A DNA stretch of 64,000 bases, from contig CM060467.1 of assembly GCA_030544235.1 (NCBI GenBank), positions 7,061,001-7,125,000 on the forward strand, written 5' to 3'. Below the pieces are notes generated by a model that was given only the letters and a program-made list of their open reading frames with translations, was not told the DNA's origin and did no database searches. How positions within the stretch are numbered: position 1 is the first letter of the stretch; the number at the start of each line of letters is the position of its first letter. Position numbers and translations under genes: made by a program. Shown here one piece after another: positions 13,001 to 22,517 of the stretch. This DNA is from Lepturacanthus savala. Lineage: Eukaryota > Chordata > Actinopteri > Scombriformes > Trichiuridae.

Positions 13001-13526
13001 ATAATAAAAATTAATATAGATTATATTTATCTGAACATGTACATTATACTGTAGTCTTGAATGGCTTCACATTGACTCATTTGCTGTATTGATCGGCTGA
13101 ATCACAGGGGTGGTGACCTATGTTATACTGAGTGGCGCCTCTCCCTTCCTGGATGAGAGTCTGGAGGAGACGTGTCTGAACATCTGTCGCCTCGACTTCA
13201 GCTTCCCCGAGGACTACTTCCAGGGAGTGAGTCCCACCGCGAGGGACTTTGTCTGCCTGCTCCTCCAGGGCGAGCCGGAGCGTCGGCCCTCCGCGGCGTG
13301 CTGCCTTCAGGAGCCCTGGCTCCAGCCACAGGGCATGATCAACAGGGAAACCGGACACGCCCCCTTGAATCACATGCAGCCGCCTCCATCTCCAAGCCAT
13401 CAAGCCTCACATCTGGACACCTCCAGGTTGATCTCCTTCATCGAGAGACGAAAGCACCAGAATGACGTGCGGCCCATAGGTAGCATAAAGGCCTTCCTTC
13501 ACAGCCGCCTGCTCAACCACATCTGA
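511..13526 (+). CDS. trio: trio Rho guanine-nucleotide exchange factor, 3' half (24 coding exons)
   Basis: Large multidomain exchange factor for Rho-family GTPases that drives actin remodelling in axon guidance and cell migration. Coding exons inferred: 511-797, 908-1078, 2266-2361, 3911-4059, 4230-4296, 4402-4505, 4633-4702, 4870-4959, 5110-5202, 5318-5368, 5630-5707, 6003-6194, 6353-6530, 6765-7648, 8619-8869, 9407-9536, 9647-9674, 9837-9999, 10838-10959, 11152-11230, 11666-11866, 11988-12126, 12304-12490, 13108-13526. All junctions are GT-AG and the phases agree, giving 4,229 nt and one frame to a TGA at 13524. Domain order is DH2, PH2, SH3-2, Ig, kinase. Kalirin carries an FN3 between Ig and kinase; none is present here, and linker motifs such as RKWLTSPVRRLSSGKADG match TRIO. 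The N-terminal Sec14, spectrin, DH1 and PH1 parts lie upstream of the window. Fish often keep two trio copies; I cannot say which this is. Confidence 0.95.
1079..2265 (+). other. trio intron
   Basis: AT-rich intron with poly-T and poly-A runs and a T-rich tract before the acceptor at 2264-2265. I see no exon, RNA gene or recognisable transposon in it. Confidence 0.7.
2362..3910 (+). other. trio intron hosting a LINE fragment
   Basis: Intron between the exon ending SKM and the exon beginning SLEDRPSS. The first half (2362-2916) is AT-rich without features; the second half is the antisense LINE remnant, which stops about 70 bp before the acceptor at 3909-3910. A C- and T-rich tract (3865-3908) forms the polypyrimidine tract. 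Confidence 0.75.
2917..3841 (-). mobile_element. Non-LTR retrotransposon (LINE) reverse-transcriptase remnant
   Basis: Read on the minus strand this is the 3' part of a reverse transcriptase, broken by frameshifts. From 3841 downward the order is LSKAFDT followed by INRLHNIGLS, then GVPQGSILGPILFTIYVNNI and HLYADDT (the YADD catalytic box), then a tail with FSYHVDKLAKK, KLGFYFRNKHRFN and DYGNIIYLHAS. This resembles the RT tails common in fish L2/CR1/Rex1-type LINEs; the exact clade is not settled by eye. No intact endonuclease or complete ORF is present, so the copy is dead. It lies antisense in a trio intron. Confidence 0.88.
4230..5707 (+). CDS. trio: trio: second Dbl-homology (DH2) domain exons
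   Basis: Eight short exons (4230-4296, 4402-4505, 4633-4702, 4870-4959, 5110-5202, 5318-5368, 5630-5707, with the split His codon shared with the exon ending at 4059) encode the RhoA-directed DH domain. Visible family motifs are LVETERDYVRDL (conserved region 1), KIVFGNIHQIYDWH (CR1/CR2), YCQNKPKSE, and DLLIKPVQRIMKYQLLLK, the conserved region 3 helix that contacts the GTPase switch regions. CNDMMNVGRLQGF closes the domain before the PH. The donor after 4505 is GTACGC, weaker than its neighbours but in phase. DH2 of TRIO is known to act on RhoA; that specificity is carried over from the family, not shown here. Confidence 0.94.
6003..6530 (+). CDS. trio: trio: second PH domain exons
   Basis: Two exons (6003-6194 and 6353-6530) encode the PH domain that follows DH2. 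The first carries GKIVAQGRLILQDTF, then ERRVFLFEQIVIFSEPLDKK, the central beta strands typical of DH-associated PH domains. The second ends in HQVSQILENQRNFLN, the C-terminal helix. In this family the PH domain modulates exchange activity and membrane association. The second exon ends one base into an Ala codon completed at 6765. Confidence 0.93.
6765..7648 (+). CDS. trio: trio: large Gly/Ser/Pro-rich linker exon between PH2 and SH3-2
   Basis: An 884-nt exon opens with ALTSPIEYQRNH, as in mammalian TRIO, then runs into a low-complexity part rich in Gly and Ser with CAG/AGC and GGC codon runs at about 6828-6930. RPSRIPQP, KGNSFWSMVP and DRMSTCSSTSEQSIHSTQSNG are conserved landmarks of the TRIO linker. 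It is predicted to be disordered and Ser/Pro-rich. GC content is far higher than in the flanking introns. The frame stays open 51 nt past the donor at 7649, so intron retention would end at a TGA at 7697-7699. Confidence 0.92.
7649..8618 (+). other. trio intron between linker exon and SH3 exon
   Basis: Donor GTAAGG at 7649. The first 51 nt stay in frame to TGA at 7697-7699. The rest is AT-rich with a short (TG)n near 8500. No other exon is visible. Confidence 0.7.
8619..8869 (+). CDS. trio: trio: second SH3 domain exon
   Basis: One exon encodes SESSNSSSVSTM followed by an SH3 domain. Landmarks are TQDYVAVKEDEISV (ALYDY-like RT loop), GEVVQMLASNQQ, and AEGWIPGYVLG, containing the Trp and Pro of the proline-peptide binding face. 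It ends two bases into a Lys codon completed at 9407. SH3 domains bind proline-rich ligands; the partner cannot be read from sequence. Confidence 0.93.
8870..9406 (+). other. trio intron
   Basis: AT-rich intron from GTAAGA to an A-rich stretch and a TTTAG acceptor. I see nothing else in it. Confidence 0.7.
9407..10959 (+). CDS. trio: trio: basic linker and Ig-like domain exons
   Basis: Exons 9407-9536 and 9647-9674 encode a basic linker (SWHTALRIRRKSEKRDK, then NKVSVK and LLNPNFIYD). Exons 9837-9999 and 10838-10959 encode one intracellular Ig-like (I-set) domain. It shows the paired cysteines in LRCKVCGRPRA and GVYTCVA, the core Trp in VTWRG, and a DSGVYTC motif before the F-strand cysteine. 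The 838-bp intron within the Ig domain carries dispersed repeat sequence. Confidence 0.93.
10190..10790. repeat. Probable dispersed repeat in the trio Ig intron
   Basis: The segment includes an A-rich block near 10310-10360 and a phrase at about 10405-10440 (ACAGCCATATTGGCCTTCATCA) resembling a repeat seen widely in fish genomes. Ends cannot be placed by eye and the class is unknown. Confidence 0.4.
11152..13526 (+). CDS. trio: trio: C-terminal serine/threonine-type kinase domain exons
   Basis: Five exons (11152-11230, 11666-11866, 11988-12126, 12304-12490, 13108-13526) encode a CAMK-like kinase domain of the TRIO/kalirin group. Visible are the glycine loop ELGRGRFSV, an AAK lysine (VAIK equivalent), HLDLKPEN as the catalytic loop with Leu in place of the usual Arg of HRD, DFGDA for magnesium binding, a SAPE activation-segment end, and SFIERRKHQNDVRPI near the C terminus. 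It ends ...SRLLNHI then TGA. The essential Lys, Asp and DFG residues are present, so catalysis is plausible; substrates are not readable from sequence. The intron before the last exon holds internal repeats. Confidence 0.94.
11231..11665 (+). other. trio intron before the first kinase exon
   Basis: AT-rich intron, donor GTAAGA and an acceptor CTCCTCCGAAG just before the glycine-loop exon. No other feature seen. Confidence 0.7.
12491..13107 (+). repeat. trio last intron with internal direct repeats
   Basis: The intron contains GATTAAAAAGGGA three times (about 12759, 12909 and 12987) and TGGCTTCACATTGACTCATT twice (about 12831 and 13061). The second copy of the latter lies about 25 bp before the acceptor of the terminal kinase exon. 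It looks like a diverged tandem duplication of about 230 bp in very AT-rich sequence. Confidence 0.65.
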
Positions 13527-14418
13527 CCAACAGGAAACCAGGGAAGTTGAAGCTACAGAACTAGATACCGGTCGTCCACAGCATGTAGCCGCTCGTTTCT
13601 GCATCGAAATTTCCTCCTTGACCAGCAAAAGATAATGGATGACAACCAAGTTCCATTAAGCTGCATTAAAAACCTACGAGAGCACCCTCACCATCAGCAA
13701 AGTTTCCACATTGAGTCCCCTTTTTCCCCCTCACTAAGCCACAAAAAAGTCCTGCTGCTGCTGACTGACTGACCTCTGCTGATAAACCCCCTTTTTTGAC
13801 TCTTCTCTCCTCACGTCCCCTCCTTAACCTTGGCATACTGTCATTATGCCCGCACAACAAATGAACTGTTTGAGATCCGCGTGAGATATCAAACCTTGAC
13901 TTAGCAGGGAGAAAAAAAACGAGCATTCTCGACAAGCCAGCGTGAGTAAGTCTCACGTTTTCGGACAGTGTTAAAACAGAGAAAAATAGAATACTGTATA
14001 ATAAGTAAATTCAGGCTGCTTTCAGTTGAACACAAGAAGATGCTTTTTTGTAATGAGAGATTACTTTTTGTAAATGAAACCATGTACAGCAAGGAAACCC
14101 AGAACTGTCTTTATTCATACCTTTTGGAAAACAAAGGTCAGTTAAAGTAGGGAGAAAACAAGAGGACATGTGAACAAAGTGGCACCCATCAGCAGGGTGC
14201 ACTTTACCAAGAACAAGAAGAAAGACCAAAACCATGTTTTCCAGAAACACATTGTAGTTACTTTCAGTGCAATATCCGTATGTATCTTCAAGCCCTTCTT
14301 CAGTTCGAAAGGTGAAATCATTTCAGTTTGTGCTACAAACTGAAACAAAAGTTATCTTGCGTTTAAATCTACTCGGCAAAAGCTTCTCAGATTTCAACCT
14401 GCATCCGCCTTATTTGTA

Positions 14419-14424
14419 AATAAA
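14419..14424 (+). terminator. Candidate proximal polyadenylation signal of trio
   Basis: AATAAA about 890 nt after the stop codon, followed by T-rich sequence within 40 nt. Confidence 0.5.
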
Positions 14425-15994
14425 GTAATCCTGCCTTTCACTCTTTGTTTTGAAGAATTTTGTCTCAAACGAACGAAAGCTATTTAATTTGCAGAGTGTT
14501 AGTGAGTTCATGCAGTCGGAGAGGTGAGTCTGGGATCTCCCAGAGGACCCTCGGCAGCTGTATTTTCACTTCGAATAAACCGCTACTAGAAATGCACTCG
14601 TATTTTGCATTAATTCCCATGTGCAATGTTGCAGCTTTAACATTTATGCAACTATTTATGAAGACTTGTGTTGTAGCTGTATTCTTAAAAAGGCATGTAC
14701 GTACCTGGTACTGCAATAGATGTCTGTAATTGTGTTAACTCTTATGTATTAAGTTCAGTATTAAATATCTGCAAAACCCCAGGCAACAGGAGGGTTTCTG
14801 GAAATAATGTATAAAAATGTGTATCTATGAAATATAGGCACTTATGCTTTCATTTTGTCATCGTTATGTTTTTCTTTTCTGTAACAATACCAAAGTTGAC
14901 AATGATTTTGTTTTCCTGCTAAAAATGTGTTTTTAAAAAGAAAATGATTTCTCATGTTAAGTTATAACAGACCACACTGAACCCACACACATGTGAGTGT
15001 TTACATAGGTTCAGTCTGGCTTTATTTATTCTTATTGTAATAAGAAATTGTTTGGTGGTTTAATTGCTGAAAAAAAATATTTCACTTGTCTTTTTTTTTC
15101 AAGCTGTGCACAATGTGGTTTGCTGTGTGAGTTTGTTTGGCTTCTGTAGGTAGATACTGGTGTACGTCGCTAGATTCTTTAGCCTCTCAGTTTCGTTGTC
15201 ACAAAGACAGAATTGCTTGACATTCTTAGCAAGCAATGGGTCTGGACATAAAGTGGTCATTGTGGCCCATTCATTACAGACTAATTGATTGGAGAATGCA
15301 TTATATTTTGTAGGAGACAGACATTTAAATCCTGCACCACTAACATTTCAAACATATCCCTTAATAGATATCCATCAGCATTAATAGGTATCTCCATGAA
15401 AGAGATCGATTTCAGTTGTTTTCATTTGAATGAGTCTTTATCTTTAGGATGAGAAGTTATTGAAAACCTTTTCTTTTTTTAAGTGCCAGTTGAGTGCATC
15501 AACATAGAAATATGAAACTAAAAATGCATTGTTTTCTAATTTTATTTGAAGGTTGTAAGAGTTGCTGTCAGATGAAATATGTTTACTCCGCTGGTCTGTA
15601 CAGTCACAGTCTCATTTAGTGTCTTTTTTTTTATTTATTGTTGTGGATCTGGGTCTCCTGAAATCATCTTAATCGGTTCATCAAATTTACATAAAACCTA
15701 CATGAGGGAAAGATATGATTGAAGTAATAAAATGCCTTTGGGAACCCCATCCTCTTCATGATGTAAAGATGTACAGAGAGGAGCGGGTAGTTTGCCCACA
15801 CCCAGGATGTAAACCTCATACAGTAACTAATGTCATATTTTAAATACACATAGAACAAGACTGCAGCAATGTCATTATGAATGTCTTATTCTGACTTATT
15901 TTTACTTTTGCATGTATATTTCTTTGTACAGAAGATTGTGTTTACATGTTACTACGTGTTGTAAATATTTTATTTTGTCCTCTGTTATTTTGCC

Positions 15995-16000
15995 ATTAAA
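15995..16000 (+). terminator. Candidate distal polyadenylation signal of trio
   Basis: ATTAAA about 2.5 kb after the stop, preceded by a T-rich AU-element-like stretch and TTTGTACA. A common variant signal. Confidence 0.5.
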
Positions 16001-17310
16001 CGTACAAGGAACAACTGATATGTCTGAAACTATCTATGCACATACATACATCTACCTGTGAGAATAATGTAGAGGAGTTTCCACTGATATTCATGCATTA
16101 GTTTCCTATATCCTTTGAGGTTCAGGGTGCAGAGTGATGCCATTTTCTTGGCATTAGTCAATGGCAAGAAAAAAAAAACTTGAACTGCAACAATAAACAA
16201 CTCCCACACGTTGACACGTTGAAAGGCTAGTTTTACATTAAAAAGTTATTTTAGTTTTCACGTTACACTAGAACCCTCTCAGAAAAGAAAGCTTTACAAG
16301 TATTTAGAGTTTCTTTCAATTTTAATTAGAGAATTGATTAGTAGAATGATTAGAGGACATTGCTAGAAAGAAGTAGGAAAATTTGCTCTGACAATAATCT
16401 ACACCCAACAAAGAAAATCAGAAGTTATTGATTTTATCTTCCTTTGCAGATGCTGCCTCCATGCTTGAATTGGTTTGCTGCTAATTTACAACTTCCTCAA
16501 TGCCTACATTAACTTATAATCATAATCACTCTAGAGAAACTAACAGAATTTTACCAACACTTTATTGTTGTGATGATTATCATCATTTGATGTTCGAGTG
16601 GAAGGATATACAAAAATATCTTCCTGTTGTTTACCTTAGACAGTTGACCTTTAACCACCTGCAACATGTGTTTTTGCATGTAAGCAAGTGATCTCTGGTC
16701 TGTGGTTGTACACACAGGAATAGTTCATGTGTTTAAGTCACGCTCTTTTTCTTAGCAACTGCTACAGCAAATACTTTGCATGAAAACCTCAGAGGACATA
16801 TCTGTGCAATCTCCGCACGTAATCTTGCGCACAATCTCATGATTACAGTGTCACACAGGCTGCAGATTGACAAGGTGATGCATAATGTCTTCTTCTCATG
16901 TCACCTTCGTAACTTGTGGTTTACAGAATCAGTTTGATCACTGAGCAAACGGCAGCATTCAGACATGTTCTTCTAATGTGACAGCCCACTGTAGCTTCTA
17001 GGCACCCTCCTGTCTCCTTCACGCACTTCTTCTTCACTTCGTTCTTCATTTACTCATTCATAGAAATCCCTCTCTGGCTCTTCCTTTCACTGTGCAACAC
17101 TGAGAAAAGGTTGAGTCACTGTATCAGTTTATCTGGGCCTATCTCGAAAGTGAATGGGGGTTTTCTCATTAGGCTACTCATACAAAGATTCTTAGAAAGT
17201 CATTGAATGTAGAGAAAACGATTCAATAGTGACCTAGACTAGACACAAACAGTCATAAGGCTCGAATATGCTGTAAAGAACTCCCACTGTCTGACCATTC
17301 TACTGTGAGA

Positions 17311-17324
17311 CCACTAGGTGGCAG
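17311..17324 (+). promoter_or_regulatory. CTCF-type motif, perfect consensus match
   Basis: CCACTAGGTGGCAG fits the published CTCF core CCASYAGRKGGCRS at all 14 positions. By simple base odds a perfect match is expected about 0.03 times in both strands of this window. It lies between trio and the receptor cluster. Confidence 0.5.
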
Positions 17325-17851
17325 TAAAGAACTAATGGAATCATTCAAGACGTCAAATTAAATCTTTAACCTATAGGAAACAGTGAAGATAGACCCTTCA
17401 CTTATGTCATATCTTCAGCAGTGATAGCAAACTTTCTTACAATGCAAAGAACTTATGCAAATTATTTATTTTTAAATTGCAAATAATGCAGTTGTTAGTT
17501 ATTTAACTCACTCTCTCCTTCTTTACCATCACTATAACAGGCCAGGATGCAAAGAAGACATTTTGACATAGAAGGAGAAGTGTAAATAACACAGTTATTT
17601 ATGGTTGAGTTTGGTCCTGCTGTAGACCCTTTTTTATAGCAGCAATATTGATTTGAAATAGCAGGTTACCATTGGTTACCAAGGACACTAATAAAGGTTT
17701 AATTCCATTCATGAAAAACAGAGTTAGGGTGCTGGTATTGTGTTGGCTCACTGGCAAAACTCTGTTAATTAAATAGAATCATGAGTAGAATCATTGTAAA
17801 ATGATCCTGGATGGACAAACTCCCATTACCCCCTCCAACAACCAAGTGGGG

Positions 17852-17884
17852 GTCAGGACAGACTGCGGACCAGTCTGTCCTGAC
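17852..17884. repeat. Perfect 14-bp inverted repeat (hairpin)
   Basis: GTCAGGACAGACTG, a 5-nt spacer, then its exact reverse complement. A third direct copy of GTCAGGACAGA follows at 17902-17912. Role unknown. Confidence 0.85.
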
Positions 17885-19760
17885 TGCTCTGCAGTTCCCC
17901 AGTCAGGACAGAATCTGCATTGTTCCTCCTGAATCAGCCACAGCCACAAGAAGAAGAAGAAGAAACATGTCAACAACAGGCAGACCTAGTATCAGTTCAT
18001 GATTTACTTCATCCTCCTTTCCTTCATCAGTGCCATTTACAGCTGTGACCTGCAGAGCAGAAACAGGTGTAAGCATCAGCTGTTGGGTGTCACCCATACA
18101 AACTTACCTTTAACATGCAGGGACATGGGGCTCAGGGCTTTTTACTAGTCTAGAAGATATTTTTCAGGAGTTCTAGCTCTGCCTACCTGCAATTGCTGGC
18201 AATTCATGTTACTTGTCAGTAAATGCACAAAGCCAGTAGTATTAATTCTTCCTTTTTAAACTTGCTTTGTTACTTGTCACATGGGTGGTGCTGTCACAGT
18301 CATTTATTGAGCTGGTGTTTTTCACTCCAACACTCCATGTTGCAGACTTCAGTGCAAGGCATACTCTCCCGCTTTGATTGAAGGTGTTCTGCAGTCAATG
18401 CTCTCTGCTGCTGTTATTTCCCTCTCAACATTGATTAAAGTACTGAAGTACTAAATACTGTTTTAAACATTTTCCATGCGGGGTCAACTTCTGTTATTTG
18501 GACAATAGCCAATATGTGGGACCGGCAGCCTGATATTGTTAAAATAAATAAATATAAAATCATATTCTCAAAATAATCAAGTAGGCCAAATATTATTATA
18601 TTATATTATATTAATAATTCAGCCCCTTATTGCCGACCTCTGCTTTAGGAGGTTAATTAGGTGATGAAGCACTCTAAGTACTAACTATGTTAAAGTGTTT
18701 ATCATGAACATAGTGTGTGATCATGAACATAATAATAATAATAATAAATTAACAGATAAATGATTATTTTTTATAATACAAATTTATTGGGGAAAAAACA
18801 GTAGCTTAATTTGGTACATGCATATTTAATATTACAAACAAATTACAAAAAATATCTGCATGTGTTGGCAGGCTAGCACAAAATAAAAAAATAGAAGAGA
18901 GAAGAATCAGAAACATGGTTTAAATAATCTTATATATCATTATTATTAATAAGTTAAAAATACTATGATACCACTGATATCATCATACTATATTATAATA
19001 TACATGGGTTTTCTCAACAAGAGCAATGTATTAATTCATCGTTTCATCCTCCTTTTAATTCACTTTTAAACCCTTTTAAAATGTACCTGTTTTGTTGATT
19101 TATAGCAGAACAATAAAATATTGTTTTTTTTTGTTTTTGTTTTTTGCACAAGATGACAGTGATAATGCTTAGATATAGAGACATAGAATAGCTAACAACC
19201 ACACACACCCTGACGAGATGCGCACTTCCCCTTTCAGGTTGTGGTGTTTTCTCTCCACGGTTGCTAAGCGGAAATCTGCTGCTAAATGAAATTTACTTAC
19301 ATGCTCAAGGTACCTTCTGCACCAGTGACCTTTTGCAGCACAGCTATTTGATGTGCTGATGCAGCATTCAAATACCATAAGACATTTATGTGGTAATAAG
19401 TGATAATATTTGTTTCACCTTTCATAATTGTCTTTTGCTCTCGTTTGCTGCAGAGCACCTGTTGCTGGTTTTGGTAGCTCTATGATTAAATGAGCTTGAT
19501 GAGGCCTCTCATGCTGACATTGTTGACAGCTGTTTCGATACAGTTTCACACTCAACTTCAGCCTGTAGCAAGTAATTAAAAGGTAAAACAAAAATCCATA
19601 TGTATAATTAATTCATAATTTATAACTTATTCCCTTAACTACAGACATTCATACCCTATGCTATCATTGAGCTAAACTTCCATTATATCTTATATATTTA
19701 AAGTTGCACAATTGCATAACTAGAATGACCTCGTTTTGCTTTCATGGGAAATGTCCACAT

Positions 19761-19776
19761 TGTGGTGATGACCACA
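19761..19776 (-). promoter_or_regulatory. Conserved palindromic hairpin in R1 3'UTR
   Basis: TGTGGTGATGACCACA on the plus strand, which is the reverse complement of the element following R2 and R3. It lies 8 bp beyond the R1 stop. Confidence 0.6.
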
Positions 19777-19783
19777 CCTTTTT

Positions 19784-21502
19784 TTACACAGCAGTGCTCC
19801 TCTCATCCAGGCTGGTGGTACGTGAGTATGCTGACCCAGTGATTCTGTCCTGAGGTATGAAGACCTTGATAGCCCGACACACCGTGCAGGGAGTCCTGTT
19901 TATCAATCTCAGCAGTTGCCTCCTGAACTTCTCCCCGACAAACACATACAGGATGGGATTGAGGCAGCTGTGAGAGTAGGCGATGGCCTCGGTGACCTGT
20001 AAAGCCAATCTGATGGCCTTGCTGCTTTCACAGTCTGTGTAGATATTCAGCAGCTCCAGTGCTTTGAACAATGATGCCACATTGTAGGGGACCCAGCAGC
20101 AGAAGAAAACAGCAACCACTACGAGGACTAAACGGATGGCCTGTTTCTTGGACGACTGGCTGTAAAAGAGCTTCCAGATGATCTGTGAGTAGCAGAAACT
20201 CATGATGACTAAAGGGGTAAATAAACCTAAAATGTTCATTTTGAAAAGGCTAAAGATCGCCCAGAAGTTACGTATGCCGTTCCAATCATCTCCAGGATAC
20301 ACAGGATAGCAGGAATAAGACATATTACTCTCCTGCTGCTTAAGAAAGATCAGATCAGGGAAGGAAGCAAAAAATCCAGCTCCCCATGTAACAGCAGCTG
20401 CTGTCATTCCAAAAGAACGGGTCCGTGCTCGCATGGCGTAAACAGCATGTACTATAGCTAAGTACCGGTCAATGCTCATCAGACTCATGAGAAAGATCCC
20501 ACAGTAGAAAACAATATGATAAACACCCAGGACCATCTTACACAGGGTATCTCCAAAGATCCACTGGTCTCTAGCTTGGTGGGCTAGGAAGGGAAGGGAA
20601 CACACCAGGAGAAGGTCAGCAACAGCCAGGTTGAGGAGGCACACGTCAGTCATGCTGCGGAGTCTCACACCACAAGCAATGACCCAAATGACCAGAGAGT
20701 TGCCCAGAAAGCCCAGGAGGAAGAAGATGGAGTAGAGGACTGGAAGAAAATAGGCCCCATGACGGTCATACACACACATCCCATAGTCACCGTCAGGGTA
20801 GTCAGGGTCATAATAGTACTCTGAGGGGCTTGCAGTGATGTTGTTGGGAAAGAATGCTTCAGTAGTGCTGAATAAGAAAAAAAACAGTAGATTATTAATT
20901 AGAAATTTTTTAGCTCACTTTACTAGATGAAGCATTTTTGCTCATTATAGATCATTATAGATATTAAAAGTATACTGCTGTGCACTGTAGCTGTGAGAAT
21001 CGCTAAATGACTCACTTTACATGGCATGACACTTGAAAACTGTCTGAAACTCAACTGCAATTAAACACTAAGAAAACAATAGATGACAGATAAAACATTA
21101 CCTAGTTAGCTAGATTTTGCATGAGAGTTGATTATAATTGAATTGTTTCTTAACTGTAATTGTCAAGTTGCATGGAAAATCTGTTTCATTTCAGGACAGC
21201 TAAATAGAGGTTATGGCACTGAAGTTAGAACTGAAAAGCTCAACACAGCTGCTAGTAATGATTCTTCAGTTATACCTTACAAATACATGGTAGGTGTAGA
21301 GAAAAAACAGTAAATGCTGGTGAGGCACAGACTGACAAAGTTGCACAGACTTTATTGCAGCCTGATCTGAAAATACATGAGTCATTTATGGAGGTATATT
21401 GTGATGATTTATTATTTACCACACTGATTGCTCCTGTATAGAGCGATTCTCATTAAAGCCACTGAACACACTGACAGAGGAAATGGTTGTAGCCATGGTC
21501 AT
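19784..21502 (-). CDS. Chemokine receptor R1 (CC-type GPCR), two coding exons, inverted copy
   Basis: Class A GPCR of the CC-chemokine-receptor type; such receptors sit in the plasma membrane of leukocytes and couple chemokine binding to Gi and cell migration. Exons on the minus strand: 21502-21420 (27 codons plus two bases) and 20867-19784. The large exon carries an N terminus with an NNIT glycosylation site and a tyrosine-rich acidic stretch (EYYYDPDYPDGDYG) suited to sulfation, then seven hydrophobic segments. Landmarks are GNSLVIW (TM1), NLAVADLLL (TM2), MSIDRYLAIVHA (DRY box), FCCWVPYN (TM6) and HSCLNPILY (TM7 NPxxY). The C-terminal tail is rich in Ser, Thr and basic residues. The first exon encodes SGFNENRSIQ, like R2 and R3, and ends GTG TG before GTAAAT. 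Start ATG at 21502 or 21496. Closest to R3 in sequence. CCR4/CCR5-like by eye; orthology is uncertain. Confidence 0.9.
20868..21419 (-). other. R1 intron
   Basis: Minus-strand intron between the short first exon and the receptor exon, with donor GTAAAT and acceptor TTATTCAG. AT-rich; no other feature. Confidence 0.75.
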
Positions 21503-22004
21503 GTGCCTGGAAAATAAAAAAAATCAATCAATAAATAAAAAAAAAACAATGTGTGTTATACTTAGGAGGGGGTTTGAGGTGAGTATATGTATGCAATTAG
21601 GTAGTGTTCCAATTTAAAAAAAATGTTCAAACTCATCTGTCAGAATGGTATACTGAAAACCAGACTACTAAATAACCCTGTTATCTTTAGCTGTTATCTA
21701 TTGTATTGTATGCCTTTTCTGTGTATCTGCAGCATGTTCACCTGACAACTGACTGCATACATTGTCCTTTTATAATGTCATTCTGTATATGTCACTAAAC
21801 ATACGTATTGGGTTTGTGTGATAATGCTGATGTGTATGTTATATTACCTTTATGTGTACTCATTTATCTATTAGCAGGTGTGTGACATGCATTTACTGAG
21901 GACAGGGCTTGCATAAATGCTTTATATATTGTTTGATTGCACTACCTTGTCAGCATAATATGTTCTTGTAGTTTGTTTGTTGTTTGTTTCTTATCAATGT
22001 AAGA

Positions 22005-22117
<113 letters not shown>

Positions 22118-22476
22118 TTGTGTATTAAAAATAAAAAAAAATATGAGTCATTGGAGTCACTAGAGTAAAGCATACAGCTAAGACTTATACATACAATTAC
22201 AGTATATTGCCTAACATACTTCATCAGCACAACTGGGCATCCTGTAACAACTGAAATATATGGACCCAGAGCTCTGGTTGAGGTAAATCTTTCTTCTTTT
22301 TTAAATGATCCAAAAATAACTGAAAACCATATCGGGGTTGAATATACACTACTGTATCTGTTTGCATTATACATTACTAATAATATTTATGACTGACTGA
22401 TGATGAGTCAGAACAGATAAGAGTATTTGTGTGTTTTCAAATGAACTTTATGCAAAAAGAGAAAAACAATCTTTAC

Positions 22477-22517
22477 CTGTCAGTGTTGTTAGAAAGATAG
22501 CTGCTGGCGGTGTTCAT
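22477..22517 (-). other. Candidate alternative first coding exon of R1
   Basis: On the minus strand an ATG at 22517 opens a 13-codon frame (MNTASSYLSNNTD) that ends two bases into a codon at a donor GTAAAG. The phase matches the R1 receptor exon exactly, so splicing to 20867 would give a second N terminus with an NNT glycosylation site. It could instead be 5'UTR or chance. Confidence 0.4.

Larger units (their letters stand above)
13527..16015 (+). other. trio: trio 3' untranslated region
   Basis: Non-coding sequence directly after the trio stop. Two polyadenylation signals (14419-14424 and 15995-16000) suggest short and long 3'UTRs of about 0.9 and 2.5 kb. Its end is inferred from the second signal; no transcript evidence is available. 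Confidence 0.65.
16016..19783. other. Intergenic region between trio and the receptor cluster
   Basis: About 3.8 kb with no convincing gene. It holds a perfect CTCF-type motif (17311-17324), a perfect 14-bp hairpin (17852-17884), an AAT-rich microsatellite near 18725-18750, and from about 19190 to 19290 a block related in inverted orientation to sequence downstream of receptor R3 (about 32380-32440). Convergent 3' ends of trio and R1 face this interval. Confidence 0.7.
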
